Source of the DNA: Brachycybe producta
Lineage: Eukaryota > Arthropoda > Diplopoda > Playtdesmida > Andrognathidae
DNA: 64,000 nt
Direction of reading: 5' to 3'
NCBI GenBank assembly: GCA_036925085.1
Contig: JAUPFP010000040.1
Location: forward strand, 1,023,939-1,087,938
Shown: one piece after another, positions 22,614 to 33,466 of the stretch
Layout of the letters: every line of letters begins with the position of its first letter
Numbering within the stretch: the stretch's first letter is position 1
The notes under the pieces: generated by a model
Database searches by the model: none
What the model saw: only the letters and a program-made list of their open reading frames with translations
What the model was told of the DNA's origin: nothing
Translations under genes and position numbers: made by a program

Positions 22614-22819
22614 ACAGAAAATTAGAAATCGGGACAAACAGAAGTTGGCTCCGTCCTTTTTTATGACGACTGGCAACTTCTAATTGGTTTGTTGTGTGGT
22701 TCGACGTTGAAAAAGACGGAGCATGTGACGTCAGACTACATAACCAACCAATTAGAAGTTGTGTTCGTCATAAAAAGGGCGGAGCCAACTTCTGTTTGTC
22801 CCGATTTCTAATTGCTTGT
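22614..22819. mobile_element. Family A element, subtype A1
   Basis: 206 bp with ends ACAGAAAATTAGAAATCGGG and GATTTCTAATTGCTTGT. Flanks AACTCGCAT and GACTCGCAT match at 8 of 9 positions (22605-22613 and 22820-22828). Confidence 0.9.
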
Positions 22820-23296
22820 GACTCGCATGGACACAACTTTAAGCGAACTTATAAGGGATGTTTCCAAAAAACAGGGGTCTCGATTTTAGCCACCTTAAGT
22901 ACCTTTAAGTTGATTTTTTTTAACGATAATTAACGTCGTAATCTCTTATTGAATGTTGGTGGCCAGGTATTAACGGGTGTTTTTTTTTTTTTGCGATATT
23001 CAAAGGGTTTTTTATTTGATACAATTTCGAATTATGCTAATTTGCTTGACCCATATTAAAGACCAATGGACCAATTGACTTCAAAAAGGTCCATTTTGCA
23101 ACAGCCACATCTCTCCTACTCTCAGGGTTTAAAATCATCTCTTAGCTTTAAGAACAAGTTCGATGTATTCCTTAATATGTTCTACAGATAATAATTATAA
23201 ATAATTATAAGTAAATTAAAAATAAATAATTAAAGAAAATTTTTAAATAATTTTTTTTTAAATATAAAGCATTTTTTCTCCCCACCAACAGCAGCT
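22820..23296. other. Unassigned sequence
   Basis: AT-rich with no recognised gene or repeat family. Confidence 0.4.
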
Positions 23297-23452
23297 TTTT
23301 TATTATTAATAATTTAATATTTAATATTATTTCATTTATTTGTATCTTCTTAATGAATAACATAGGATTCTTATATGAAGGAGATTCGAGAGATTCGAGA
23401 ACCTTTTAGGATTCGGATTCGAGAAAATTTAGGATTCGTCCCAACTCTAATA
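23297..23452 (-). mobile_element. Family C fragment, left member of head-to-head pair
   Basis: Runs from the AT palindrome (TTATTAATAATTTAATATTT) to GGATTCGTCCCAACTCTAAT. The distal half of the element is missing. Confidence 0.8.
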
Positions 23453-23468
23453 AACAGTCAAGAACTAT

Positions 23469-23905
23469 ACTAGAGGTGGGACGAATCCTAAATTTTCTCG
23501 AATCCGAATCCAGATCCCAATCCTAAAACGTTCTCGAATCTCCCGAATCTCAAATCTTTCAAAACCTTCATATAAGAATCCTATATTATTCATCAAGAAG
23601 ATACAAATAAATGAAATAATATTAAATATTAAATTATCAATAATAAAAAACACAGTGTGAAACTCAAGGGTCGGTCGCCACAAGGTGATGATATTGGTGA
23701 TCCGGGTTGCAACAATCACCGGTTTTTTTTTGTTAGTAAATGCTTCTATTAGACGTCAATTGAAGTTAAAACTAATTTTACCAAAGTTTTTAACAGTTTT
23801 TTTTTTAATTTTAGGATTTTAAAGATTCGAAAAGACGAAGATAAGCGCGAAGATTCGAGTTTTCGAACCTCGAATATTTTTCAAGATTCGCGGGATTCGA
23901 AGAAC
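23469..23905 (+). mobile_element. Family C element, right member of head-to-head pair
   Basis: Nearly full length, from CTAGAGGTGGGACGAATCC to CAAGATTCGCGGGATTCGAA. It begins about 17 bp after the minus-strand fragment, so the two GAGGTGGG ends face each other. Confidence 0.85.
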
Positions 23906-24392
23906 TAAATAATATACTATCTAATAAAAGTCCATTTAAATGAAGTCAATTGATTTTTTAAAAATTATATTAATGACTTATTTTTTAATTTTAAAAATGG
24001 TTTTGGTAATCGTTGAATTATAATTCTTGACAATATTTTACCACGAAATTTCTGGAGGTAATGGTCTATTTCAATGTCATTTTTTGCACAATTTTCAATC
24101 TAATTGGATTGTTTTTTTTTTTTTTGTAAAATGACTTGGTGATTTTGCAAAATGATTGATTTTTTACTTTTGACTGTACTTATGTAACGAGAAAGATATC
24201 TTCCTCTTTTTTAATGTTTTGGATGCTTTTTTTCTCTCTTTCTTTTCAGAGAGAGAGAGAGAGAGAGAGAATAAAAAAACAAGCAAAACCTACGAAAGAC
24301 GACGTTCTTGTTTCTTGTTCATTCTTCTCTATATACTCCTATTATGTATGATCTCTCCTCCTTTATTCCCATTCCCATCTTCATCCCCAAGG

Positions 24393-24441
<49 letters not shown>

Positions 24442-24827
24442 TTCTCTCAACAAAACAACAAACATAACTTCTTTCTTATATAATACATATATATCCACTC
24501 TTATTTACATGTATACACATCCACCCCCACCCCCTCCTCAATCCACATCCGAAAACATCAAAGAGAAAAAATAGAATAAAAAACAAGAAAAGAAACAAAA
24601 AAAAGAACATGTCTTCCATTAAAAGAAAAAGAAAGAACAAAAAAAAAATATATATATAACTGTATATTTGGAAATTAAAACTAAAACGAAATCAATACAA
24701 AACAAACATGGTAGACTGAAAGATGAAAGGACCAAATTCAAGAAGAAGAAAAAAAACCATCAGAAAAAAAAACGGCTGGATTACAATTACAAAAAATACT
24801 CTGCAAGCAGCAGGTTGACCTATATGG
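23906..24827. other. Unassigned sequence with GA and CT runs
   Basis: A GA run at about 24248-24270 and a CT run at 24397-24440 lie about 130 bp apart. Otherwise AT-rich with no recognised gene. Confidence 0.4.
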
Positions 24828-25118
24828 CAGTGGCGTAGCCAAAGGGAGAGGACAGGCAATTAGAAAACGGGACAAACAGAAGTTGGCTCCGCCCTTTTTA
24901 TGACGACCGGCAACTTCTAATTGGTTGGTTATGTAGTCAGACGTCACATGCTCCGCACTTTTCAACGTCGAACCACACAACAAACCAATTAGAAGTTACT
25001 GGTCGTCATAAAAAGGGCGGAGCCAACTTCTGTTTGTCCCGATTTCTAATTACCTGTATGTGAGAGGGGGTCTCCATGGGTCTGGACCCCCTCCCAAAAC
25101 TCTACCTACATGCTACTG
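24828..25118. mobile_element. hAT-like element (O1) carrying an A insertion
   Basis: The left end CAGTGGCGTAGCCAAAGGG and right end CTACCTACATGCTACTG form an imperfect inverted repeat. GGGGGTCTCC, TCTGGACCCCCTCCC in between is typical of short hAT elements with CAGTGGCGTAGC ends. It is split by the A element at 24852-25057. I do not see a clean 8-bp duplication outside it. Confidence 0.65.
24852..25057. mobile_element. Family A element, subtype A1, inside hAT-like O1
   Basis: 206 bp with ends ACAGGCAATTAGAAAACGGG and GATTTCTAATTACCTGT. Flanks AGGGAGAGG and TGTGAGAGG match at 7 of 9, one base off the right end, which fits an old duplication. Confidence 0.88.
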
Positions 25119-25737
25119 CATCTTTTTCTTTCTATCGCACACTATAACGTGTAGCGCTGTGCTGCCCCGAACCGCCATGTCGAACATTCCATCCAAGACT
25201 CCGACCATATAAACGGGCCAGCACAAGTCAGCCAATTAATTGAAGTCAACTTAAACGCCCACACTTCACAATACAAATGAACACGTGCTGTTGTTTACAA
25301 CAAGGCACGCTGGCAAACGAAGACACCCGAGTGGTGTCTGAATGTCACTTGAGCGCGTTTTTCTACTGGTTCCTTCCATCTACCTCCCCCCCCCACACAC
25401 ACACACAGGCGCATCGCTGTGTGCTGTTTCTTTTGCTGTGGTGAAAGGAAAAAAAAATGCTTCTCGGTTCTTCTCGAGACTTCTAGCATGGAAGTTCTGT
25501 AAGCCAGTTTTGCATGTCGCAGCGTGCCGCCTTGTAGCAGACGCTGTACTATTTGATTTCATATGACGCATACAACGGAAAGTTCTTCTAGGTGGCGCAG
25601 CGTCGCACTGCGCATCACTGAGCAATTAGCTTTATTCTGAAGAAAAAATTTCGGACCCCTCGTACTGTACATGATTTTCTTCAATGCCTGCCCCCTTGGT
25701 TTGTGTCCATATTGGAATCAACTAACAGGAAGTTCAT
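25119..25737. other. Unassigned, relatively GC-rich sequence
   Basis: Less AT-biased than its surroundings (GCGTTTTTC, GTGGCGCAGCGTCGCACTG, GCAGCGTGCCGCC). It matches nothing else in the window. Short frames on both strands (25342-25625) lack recognisable domains. Could be an exon-free gene-proximal stretch or a unique repeat; no call made. Confidence 0.35.
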
Positions 25738-25993
25738 AAACCGGAAGTCATGAAACTGGGAATTTGTTCAATGTTACATATGTCATTTCCGTCAAACAGC
25801 CTGATTGGTTGTTTGTCAGAAAGTTTACTTGAAAAGTCTCTCAAAGTTGAACCTGTTCAACTCGGTGAGACTTGAGTCTCAACACTAGTTGAAAGGAAAG
25901 TTTTATCAAGTTGCATGTTGCAAATCACACTATAAACATTGAAGTTGCATGTCATCATGTTGCATCAAAAGTTGCTAGTGTAATAGCGGCTTT
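25738..25993. mobile_element. Family I element, truncated left
   Basis: AAACCGGAAGTCATGAAAC, GCCTGATTGGTTGTTTGTCA and GAGACTTGAGTCTCAACACT match 27777-28136 closely, ending TTGCTAGTGTAATAGCGGC. The first 90 or so bases of that copy are missing here. Confidence 0.8.
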
Positions 25994-26004
25994 ATAGCAT
26001 TACC

Positions 26005-26095
26005 ACCAACTATTCTAGTTTCTAAAACACCGTGAATTTTTTTTCGTAATGTTTCTTCTGAAAAAAAAAACGTTCGCTTAAAAAATTATAGAATA
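26005..26095. mobile_element. Family K fragment
   Basis: TATTCTAGTTTCTAAAACAC, TTTTTTTCGTAATGTTTCT, AAAACGTTCGCTT correspond to the right half of the K elements at 4851 and 43494. Confidence 0.6.
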
Positions 26096-26554
26096 CAGAT
26101 AGCCACACAGAAAATAAATTCTCAAGGACACTTTTAATATTAGTCCTACTAATTAATTGAACAATTAAGTTAATTCTCTCTTATTAAGTGATCGATATAT
26201 GAGAGAGCTCTCATCTTGAGAGTATTTTTGAATTTACAAATTAATCTATCAAACTAACTACTCTTAAAGAGTCTAAAAATCAACTCTCTGCTAGTTAAGT
26301 TTGTCTGAAATTTCTCTCTCTCTTTTACACATGAATCAACAAAATTCCACTTACAAGTTTTTTTTTAAGTATTAAAAAGCAATTATGATTAGAAAAAATT
26401 AGAAAACAAAAATATGAAATTAAAATCCCAAAAGAAAAGGAGGAATAAAGAAGGGGGGCTTGAGTTACAAGAAATTAAAAAAATAAGACGATAAAAAAAC
26501 AACGAAATATATAAACAAAATCGATATCATAGTTTTTTTGTTAAAAAATAAAAC
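26096..26554. other. Unassigned AT-rich sequence
   Basis: No gene or repeat family recognised. Confidence 0.4.
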
Positions 26555-26978
26555 TAGGGAAGGGCCATTCGAATCCGGCGAATCTTGAAAAATATTCGAA
26601 AACTCGAATCTTCGCCACTTTTTTTCGAATCTTTAGAATCCTAACCTTAAAAAAACTGCTAAAACTTTGGTGAAATTAGTTTTTAACTCCAATTGAAGTC
26701 CAATAGATGACTAACAAAAAAAACCGGCGATTGTTGGCAATTTCGGTGGTTATCCGGATCACCATTGTATTACCTTGTGGTCTGACCCTGAATGAAGCCA
26801 CACTGTGTTTTTTATTATTAATAATTTAATATTTAATATTATTTCATTTATTTCTATCTTCTTAATGATTAATATAGGATTCTTATATTTGAAGGATTCG
26901 AGAGATTCGAGGGACTTGAGAACCTTTTAGGATTCGGATTCAGATTCGAGAAAATGTATTATTCGTCTCAGCTCTAAT
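26555..26978 (-). mobile_element. Family C element
   Basis: From GGGAAGGGCCATTCGAATCC through TGGTTATCCGGATCACCAT and TCTGACCCTGAATGAAGCC to ATTCGTCTCAGCTCTAAT; essentially full length. Confidence 0.88.
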
Positions 26979-27002
26979 TTAAGAAATGTCCAGATTATTT
27001 TT

Positions 27003-27420
27003 TAGGAATAGGACATTCGAATCCTCGAATCCCGCCAATCTTGAAAAATATTCGAGATTCGAAAACTCGAATCTTCGCGTTTTTCTTCGTCTTTTCGAAT
27101 CTTTCGAATCCTAAAATTAAAAAAAAAAACCTTAAAAACTTTCATAAAATTAGTTTTAACTCCATTGACGTCCAATAGAAGCGTTCACTAACCAAAAAAA
27201 AAACCGGCGATTGTTGCAATTTCCGTGGCATCCGGATCACCACTATCACCTTGTGGCGACTGAGTGCCACACTCGGTTTTTTATTATTAATAATTTAATA
27301 TTTAATATTATTTCATTTATTTGTATCTTCTTAATGAATAATATAAAATTCTTATATTTGAAGGATTCGAGAACCGATTCGGATTCGAATTCGAGAAAAT
27401 TTAGAAATCGTCTCAACTCT
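27003..27420 (-). mobile_element. Family C element, direct neighbour of the preceding copy
   Basis: From TAGGACATTCGAATCC to AATCGTCTCAACTCT, same strand as 26555-26978 and about 25 bp after it. The middle has small deletions (CCGTGGCATCCGGATC). Confidence 0.87.
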
Positions 27421-27775
27421 TAAAAAAAAAAAACCCCCCAATTATTTTACAATCTGAAACTGGCGACACTGACTCCGATTTTCTTTCCTAGTTAAGGTGG
27501 CTGAATAGATACTTGTTATTTTGATCTCATGCTGTCTCACTTCCTCTTCCTCCACCTCCTCATCCACCGCCCCCCCCCCCCCCCAACTTAAGACTAAAAT
27601 GAAATTACCATTTGAATAGTTTAGTTTATACAAGTCGCTCTTTTTTGTCCTCAAAAGCAATAATAGACCCATTATTTATTTATATACAATAGAAACAACT
27701 ATAGTTACCCTTTGAGTAGGCAATCACACAATGTACTTCAAAAGAAAGGGTTAAAACTGAAATTAAAACAACTTA
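27421..27775. other. Unassigned sequence with C run
   Basis: A C run at about 27570-27584; no recognised gene. Confidence 0.4.
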
Positions 27776-27776
27776 A

Positions 27777-28136
27777 GCCGAGTATCCCACTTGTTGCATT
27801 TCTTGCGTATCGTATCCCCGATGCGTATCAATGGATACAGCTAGCGTATAGCATCGTTTCCGTAATAAACCGGAAATCATGAAACCGGGAATTCCTTCAA
27901 TGTTACATATATGTCATTTCCGGCAAACGGCCTGATTGGTTGTTTGTCAGAAAGTTTACTTGAAAAGTCTCTCAGAAGTTGAACCTGTTCAACTCGGTGA
28001 GACTTGAGTCTCAACACTAAGTTGAAAGGAAAGTTTTATCAAAAGTTGCATGTTGCATATCACACTATAAACACTGAAGTTGCAATGTCACATCGCACAT
28101 TTTATTGCATTAAAAGTTGCTAGTGTAATATCCGGC
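27777..28136. mobile_element. Family I element, full copy flanked by TTAA
   Basis: TTAA stands on both sides (27773-27776 and 28137-28140). Ends GCCGAGTATCCCACTTG and CTAGTGTAATATCCGGC are imperfect inverted repeats. TTAA duplications are used by piggyBac and Kolobok transposases. Non-coding, about 360 bp. Confidence 0.8.
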
Positions 28137-28141
28137 TTAAA

Positions 28142-28659
28142 AGACAAGAAAATAAATAACCCTAATTTGTTTCTCTAACGAGAAAAAAAAAAAAACATTT
28201 AGCTTATTATTCCTTGACTCTTCTAGTTTTTAATACATTTCCAATTTCTTTTTTAAGTGGTTTCTCAAAACATAAGAAAAAAAGCCACATTAATTTATTA
28301 ATTAATATATTTTGTTAGCTTTGGTCACAGTCCATAGAGGTGTGATTTTAGCCCCAAATGTTAATAAAATTTGGGTTGTGGTTCCTTCTTCACTTTTAAA
28401 AATTGAAAGACAAAATAGACCAATAAAATAACTGTTTTTAAAAAACATCCACCCTTTTTTTTTAAAGACATTTAAAGCCATTTTTTAACCCGTCAAACCA
28501 CTTTTTCTTTTTTTTCTTCAAATTATTACCCAACATTTTTGTTGCAAATCCGCCAATTAGCTTCTAACTAGTCGATCTCCTTGTGATTCGTTTATTAACC
28601 ATTAAATTCACATCCTGTGTCTACGGACATTTGCAGGTTTTGGTAAAAAAAAAAATCGT
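28142..28659. other. Unassigned sequence
   Basis: TTCTCTAACGAGAAAAA and CTTCTAGTTTTTAATACATT (28170-28250) also occur at 43990-44055, so a minor repeat begins here. The rest is unassigned. Confidence 0.4.
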
Positions 28660-28824
28660 CAGGGGCGTAGCTGGGAACCCACATCCCCGGCGACTCTGCA
28701 AAGGGGAAAGAGTGAGAACGAAAATAGGGCTTGGAGGGCGCATTTTGGGAGTGCAAAGAGGACGCAATGTTTTAAGCAACAGGGGGCCGGGCAGAGGGCG
28801 ATACCAAACCTAGCTATGCCACTG
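28660..28824. mobile_element. hAT-like MITE (O2), 165 bp
   Basis: Ends CAGGGGCGTAGCTGGG and CCTAGCTATGCCACTG are inverted repeats of the CAGNGGCGTAGCTAGG type common in hAT elements. Interior GC-rich. Flanks AAAATCGT and GGATTGAT only weakly resemble an 8-bp duplication. Confidence 0.7.
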
Positions 28825-28835
28825 GGATTGATAGG

Positions 28836-30250
28836 CTTTGTGCGCCTAATGAGCTGTGAAGGGCCTGATGTGCAGTGTGAGTTAAAAACGAGCTTTGTTT
28901 CTTTATGGGCCCATGATTACAAGCCCTTTATAAGGGTCGGATGAGCTTAGTGAACCTGATTGGTCTTGTGAGTTTGATGGGCTTTATGAGCTTTTTATGA
29001 CCGTTTTATGAGCTTTTTTGTGGGTCGGATGAACTTTGTGGGCTTGATGAGCTTTTGTGTCTATTGAGCCTTTAAGTTTTTTTAAAAAAACGTTGTGGGG
29101 TCCGTGATGATGGGCCCGATATGTTTTGTGGGCCTTATCAGCTTTGTGGACCTGATGAGCCGTATGAGTTTAATTGTTTTTATTCGCCTGGTTAGTCGTG
29201 TGCATTTTATGAGGCTGGGGGGGGGGGGGGTTCATTGGCTTTGTGATCATCAGCTTTTGTGTTCCAGATGAGCCTTTTAGTCCTGATGAGCTTTGTGGAC
29301 TTCATATGAGCTCGTGATGATGGGCTTTATGAGTTTGGTAACTTTTCAGAATTTCATGGGAATTGTCGATATGACAAACCTTGTTGATTTGAAGGGCTGT
29401 ATGGACCTGATTAGTCTTCTGGGTTTTATGAGCTTAGTGGGGCTATGTAAACTTTAAGGGTCATATAAACTCTGTGGCCTGTATGAACTTCGTGAACCGT
29501 ATGAACTTCGTGAACCGTATGAACTTCGTGAACCGTATGAACTTCGTGAACCGTATGAACTTCGTGGCTCATTAAACTGTGTGGCCCATACTAAACTGTG
29601 TGGCCCATACTAAACTGTGTGGCCCATATTAAACTGTGTGGCCCATATTAAACTGTGTGGCCCATATTAAACTGTGTGGCCCCATATGAACTGTGTGGCC
29701 CCATATGAACTTCGTGAACCGTATGAACTTTGTAGCCCCATATGATCTTCGTGGCCCATATTAAACTGTGTGGCCCATACTAAACTGTGTGGCCCATACT
29801 AAAGTGTGTGGCCCATATTAAAGTGTGTGGCCCCATATGAACTTTGTGGCCCCATATGAACTTTGTGGCCCCATATTAAACTTTGTGGCCCCATATTAAA
29901 CTTTGTGGCCCCACATGAACTTTGTGGCCCCACATGAACTTTGTAGCCCCACATGAACTTTGTAGCCCCACATGAACTTCGTAGCCCCACATGAACTTTG
30001 TAGCCCCACATGAACTTTGTAGCCCCACATGAACGTTGTGGCCCATATGAACGTTGTGGACCATATGAACGTTGTGGACCATATGAACGTTGTGGACCAT
30101 ATGAACTTTATGGGCTTCATTAACTTTGGGACTGATGAGCCTTGTAAGTTTAAAGAGGCTTCGTGGGTTTCATGGGGCCGTAATGATGGGGTTTATGAGC
30201 CTGGTACATTTTTTTTGGCCTCATGAGCTTTGGTGGACCAGAGGAGCCTA
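28836..30250 (+). repeat. 1.4-kb minisatellite with changing 18-19 bp unit
   Basis: Outer parts are degenerate 18-mers like TTTGTGGGCCTGATGAGC. Inward come clean blocks: GAACTTCGTGAACCGTAT (29485-29570), AAACTGTGTGGCCCATACT (29575-29685 and 29762-29825), GAACTTTGTGGCCCCATAT (29830-29900), GAACTTTGTAGCCCCACAT (29905-30030) and GAACGTTGTGGACCATAT (30031-30100). The 19-bp units shift frame each time, which explains the Trp/Gly/His-rich minus-strand frames at 29799-30120. Confidence 0.93.
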
Positions 30251-30569
30251 TTAGGTTTCGGGATTTTAATTAGGTTTGTCTGTTTTGTGGTTGTGCAACT
30301 TCACTCTCCAATGAAATCCTTGTTAGGGGTCCCAATACACTCACAAGTCAAGAGAGTTTGAGCTCTTCACTTTTTTTTTAATTACAACCAAGAAAACATG
30401 GCTGGCACCCATTAAAGTAAGAAGAGAAGAAAGAGCCACCAATAAATGCCGTTTTTTCTCAAAAGTTAACTCCTTTTTCTAATGTCCACTCCTTGAACCC
30501 CATAAAACCCCTTTTACCCCCTCTCAAGTCATAATTCTCCATCAATGCAATAGATGGCGCTAAATTGGT
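30251..30569. other. Unassigned sequence
   Basis: TAGATGGCGCTAAATT at 30551 is the only notable motif. No gene recognised. Confidence 0.4.
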
Positions 30570-31200
30570 CTTGAAAATTTTCCCGCTTTTCAATAGATTT
30601 ACTGAATTTCAAACTCTGAAGTTGGTTCAGCATTTAAGTGGAATTTCACCAGAAAAAAAATAACATTGCTGAAGACACGTGGTGTTATTAGCAATGTTTT
30701 TAACAAACATTAAAAATCGTGCCTAAGAAACGTACTTTTGTTATCATTACTTATCAGTTATCAACATTTGTTGATAACATTTCCTACTGACATTGTTAAA
30801 AGTCTCTAGAATTGTCAATAATATTTTGTTAATAACATTTGCGTCAATAACATTTGCTTTCGGCATTTGTTATTTTTTTTATTAACATGTCGATAATATT
30901 GCTGCTAACTTTGTTAATAGCAGAAATTTTGCGACCACTCTTGGAGGTGATCCTGCAGATCAAAAGATGTTGATAACAAAATGTTACTAACAAGTTATTT
31001 CTGTTGTCAACACTGTTAATAACATTCTACTCGTGGATCAGTTTGCTCCTGCCGACATGCTATACCAACATTTTTGTCAAAAACGTTTGTTATTAGCATT
31101 TTATTATCGACATTTACCAAAACAAGTCAAAACAAATTGTTAATTTAACATATTTGTTAGTAACATTTTGCTACTAAGAATATTGTTTCCTATTTCTTCA
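30570..31200. repeat. Degenerate GTTAATAACATTT repeat field
   Basis: Variants of TTGTTAATAACATTTG and their complements recur at irregular spacing (for example about 30745, 30820, 30890, 30975, 31010, 31145). The field may be a decayed minisatellite or foldback; I cannot define a unit length. Confidence 0.55.
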
Positions 31201-31704
31201 GTGTATATCGGCCTTTAGATACGATATCAACATTACAAAATGGCAAAAGTAAAATCACTTATTGTTATTTTATCAATGACAAATCGATTAGATTACAGAA
31301 GAAAAACAAGAACAAATAGAAACTGTTCCATTTTCACAACAATTCCAAGCTTAAAATTTAGCATTTTATAACAATTAGAAACTATCTTTAAAAAATAATA
31401 ATAAATTTATCATCTTACCTTTCTTCTGACCTTTCAACCCGTTTTCCCGGTCGTCCACTCAAATTTCCATCGTCTGACCAACACAGGCATGTCCCTATCC
31501 TAAAACCAAAAAAAAAAGTCGTTTCTGAGTCACTTTTTTGTCAAAAAAAAAAACGCCAAAAACTGTTTCGTGACGTCCTAAGATAACCCCCCCCCCCCCC
31601 CCCCCGCATCCCCCTTATCACACATTATTCAAAATTATGAAGTGCCATTCATGTCAAAAAGAAACAAGTATATTTCAGAAACATTGTTAACAATTAAATT
31701 ATCG
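31201..31704. other. Unassigned sequence with C20 run
   Basis: A run of about 20 C at 31587-31606. No gene recognised. Confidence 0.4.
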
Positions 31705-31765
31705 GGATATAGACATTTGCCCTAAAGAAATGCTTGCCCTAAATCAACTTTCCCTAAAAGGTCAT
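31705..31765 (+). repeat. Fragment of the 17-bp CCCTAAA minisatellite
   Basis: GACATTTGCCCTAAAGAAA, GCTTGCCCTAAAT and TTTCCCTAAAAGG: three to four units related to 3129-3350. Confidence 0.7.
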
Positions 31766-31854
31766 TTGTAATCAAAGAGGCTTATTTGAGGCTAAAGTTC
31801 TTCTAGATTTCAAATACATTTGAATTGCAGTTGTAGGTTAACTCTAGCCTCAAA
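31766..31854. mobile_element. Family F-related short foldback
   Basis: TTATTTGAGGCTAAAGTTCT is mirrored by AACTCTAGCCTCAAATA, a variant of the F inner arms. It is directly followed by a B element. Confidence 0.55.
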
Positions 31855-32164
31855 TACCTTGTACACACACGAGTTAAATGAATTCAAATTAAATGTGTTT
31901 AGGTGAATTATACGGAATCCAGTTAAGGACATGAACCCAAATAAAAATTGACTTAATATTATTAATATTTTAAATAAAAATTACTAAATCAATATTTTGT
32001 CAATAATTTCTATATTACATTTAAGTATTAACTCACTATTTTCAGATTATTTACTGAATATAAATTGAATTCGACGACATATTGTTTGTTTGTCCTTCAC
32101 AGGGCTCTGTAGAACACGTTTATTATTTAAATGCATTTAAATTATCAGGTGTGTGTACTAGGTT
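31855..32164 (-). mobile_element. Family B element
   Basis: Starts TACCTTGTACACACACGAG and ends GTGTGTACTAGGTTA. Internal landmarks complete. A 74-codon frame at 32082-32306 partly lies in it and reappears in another B copy (34620-34886), reflecting shared repeat sequence only. Confidence 0.85.
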
Positions 32165-32264
32165 ATTAATAGGAGCCTCTTCGAGTGCAAAGAGCATAAT
32201 TCTTTTGCATTATTCATGTGATACCGAGCATCATTTGTCTGATTCCTTCAGATATTTCTGCTAT

Positions 32265-32350
32265 GAGGCTATACAGGGCAAAATTACTTCGAAAGATCTC
32301 CGCTAAGAGTGCTAGCATTGTTTCAAAGTAATTTTGTGATGTAGCCTCTT
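32265..32350. mobile_element. Family D miniature derivative, 86 bp
   Basis: GAGGCTATACAGGGCAAAAT, TACTTCGAAAGATCTCC, GCTAGCATTG, then TTTCAAAGTAATTTTGTGAT and GTAGCCTC: only the outer ends of the D palindrome joined together, the interior deleted. Confidence 0.7.
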
Positions 32351-32388
32351 AAAAAAACGCTCAGCTAGAACTTTCAGTTTCAGCCTAA

Positions 32389-32684
32389 TACCTATAATTT
32401 AAATGCATTTAAATAATAAACGTGTTCTACGGAGCCCCGTGAAGGACAAACAAACAATATGTCGAATTCAATTTATATTCAGTTAATAATCTGAAAATAT
32501 TGAGTTAATACTTAAATATAATTCGATAAACTATTGACAAAATATTGATTTAGTATTTTCAATTTAAAATATTAATAATAAAATTCAATTTTTTATTTGG
32601 TTCATATGTCCTTAACTGGATTCCGTATAAATTATCCTAAACACATTTAATTTGAATTCATTTAACTCATATGCGTACAAGGTA
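32389..32684 (+). mobile_element. Family B element
   Basis: From TACCTATAATTTAAATGC (terminal repeat shortened) to ATGCGTACAAGGTA, with TAA on each side. It lies on the opposite strand to the B copy at 31855. Confidence 0.83.
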
Positions 32685-32899
32685 TAAACCTTTTTTTTAA
32701 AAATCTTCACCATTTCATAACCATGAACATAACCTATTCAAATAGCCTCCTTCAAAGTACCCTAGTATTTTTTTTTTTTTAAAAAAAGAGAGGCTATCTA
32801 TGTCAATAGGTACAAATTAGATAAAAGGTACATCCAGATGCACATAATAGGTGTATAATAATAATTATATTAATAACAACATCAAAGACCAATTCTCAT

Positions 32900-33100
32900 T
32901 CTCACTCTCTTTCTCTTTCTCTCACTCTCTCTCTCTCACTCTCTTTCTCTCTCACTCTCTTTCTCTCTCACTCTCTTTCTCTCTCACTCTCACTCTCTCT
33001 CACTCTCTCTCACTCTCTCTCTCACTCACTCCCTGTCGCTCGCTCGCTCTTTCTCTCTCTCTCTCTCGCTGTCTGTCTGAATTCTCTCTCTCATTCTCTC
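32900..33100 (+). repeat. Compound CT/CACT microsatellite
   Basis: CTCACTCTCTTTCTCT blocks over about 200 bp, ending in CGCTCGCTCGCTC. The 115-codon Ser/Leu-rich frame across it is a by-product. Confidence 0.92.
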
Positions 33101-33417
33101 TTAATTCATTGACTGAACAACAAACAAGAATCGTTTTTATCTTTCATTCTTTCGATTCGTTGTTGTTGTGTTCATTCTTCTCTTCTTTTAAAACATGAGG
33201 TCAATTTCGCAATTCAATCGATAAACTACGAGTGTAAATAAGAAAACAATTGACATGCTCATTCAAAAGCAACCAACAAATTGGGATGGGATTCCTCCTC
33301 CTCCTCCTCTTTGATCCATCCCACATCCCATTAGAAGAATAACAATGTTAACTTATAATCGAGCCAACATTGCAGTCATTCTATTGTAGTAAAATGTCAT
33401 GTTGGAGAAAAACCTAT

Positions 33418-33466
<49 letters not shown>

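Noticed and set aside
25440-25520. Possible heat-shock element (TTC/GAA blocks)
   Set aside because: The TTC and GAA triplets are not at the regular 5-bp phasing required, so the resemblance is casual.
29799-30120. Overlapping minus-strand frames with Trp-Gly and His-Val repeats
   Set aside because: They are translations of the 19-bp minisatellite, with the repeat passing through all frames.
32851-33198. 115-codon Ser/Leu-rich frame
   Set aside because: Translation of a CT/CACT microsatellite.
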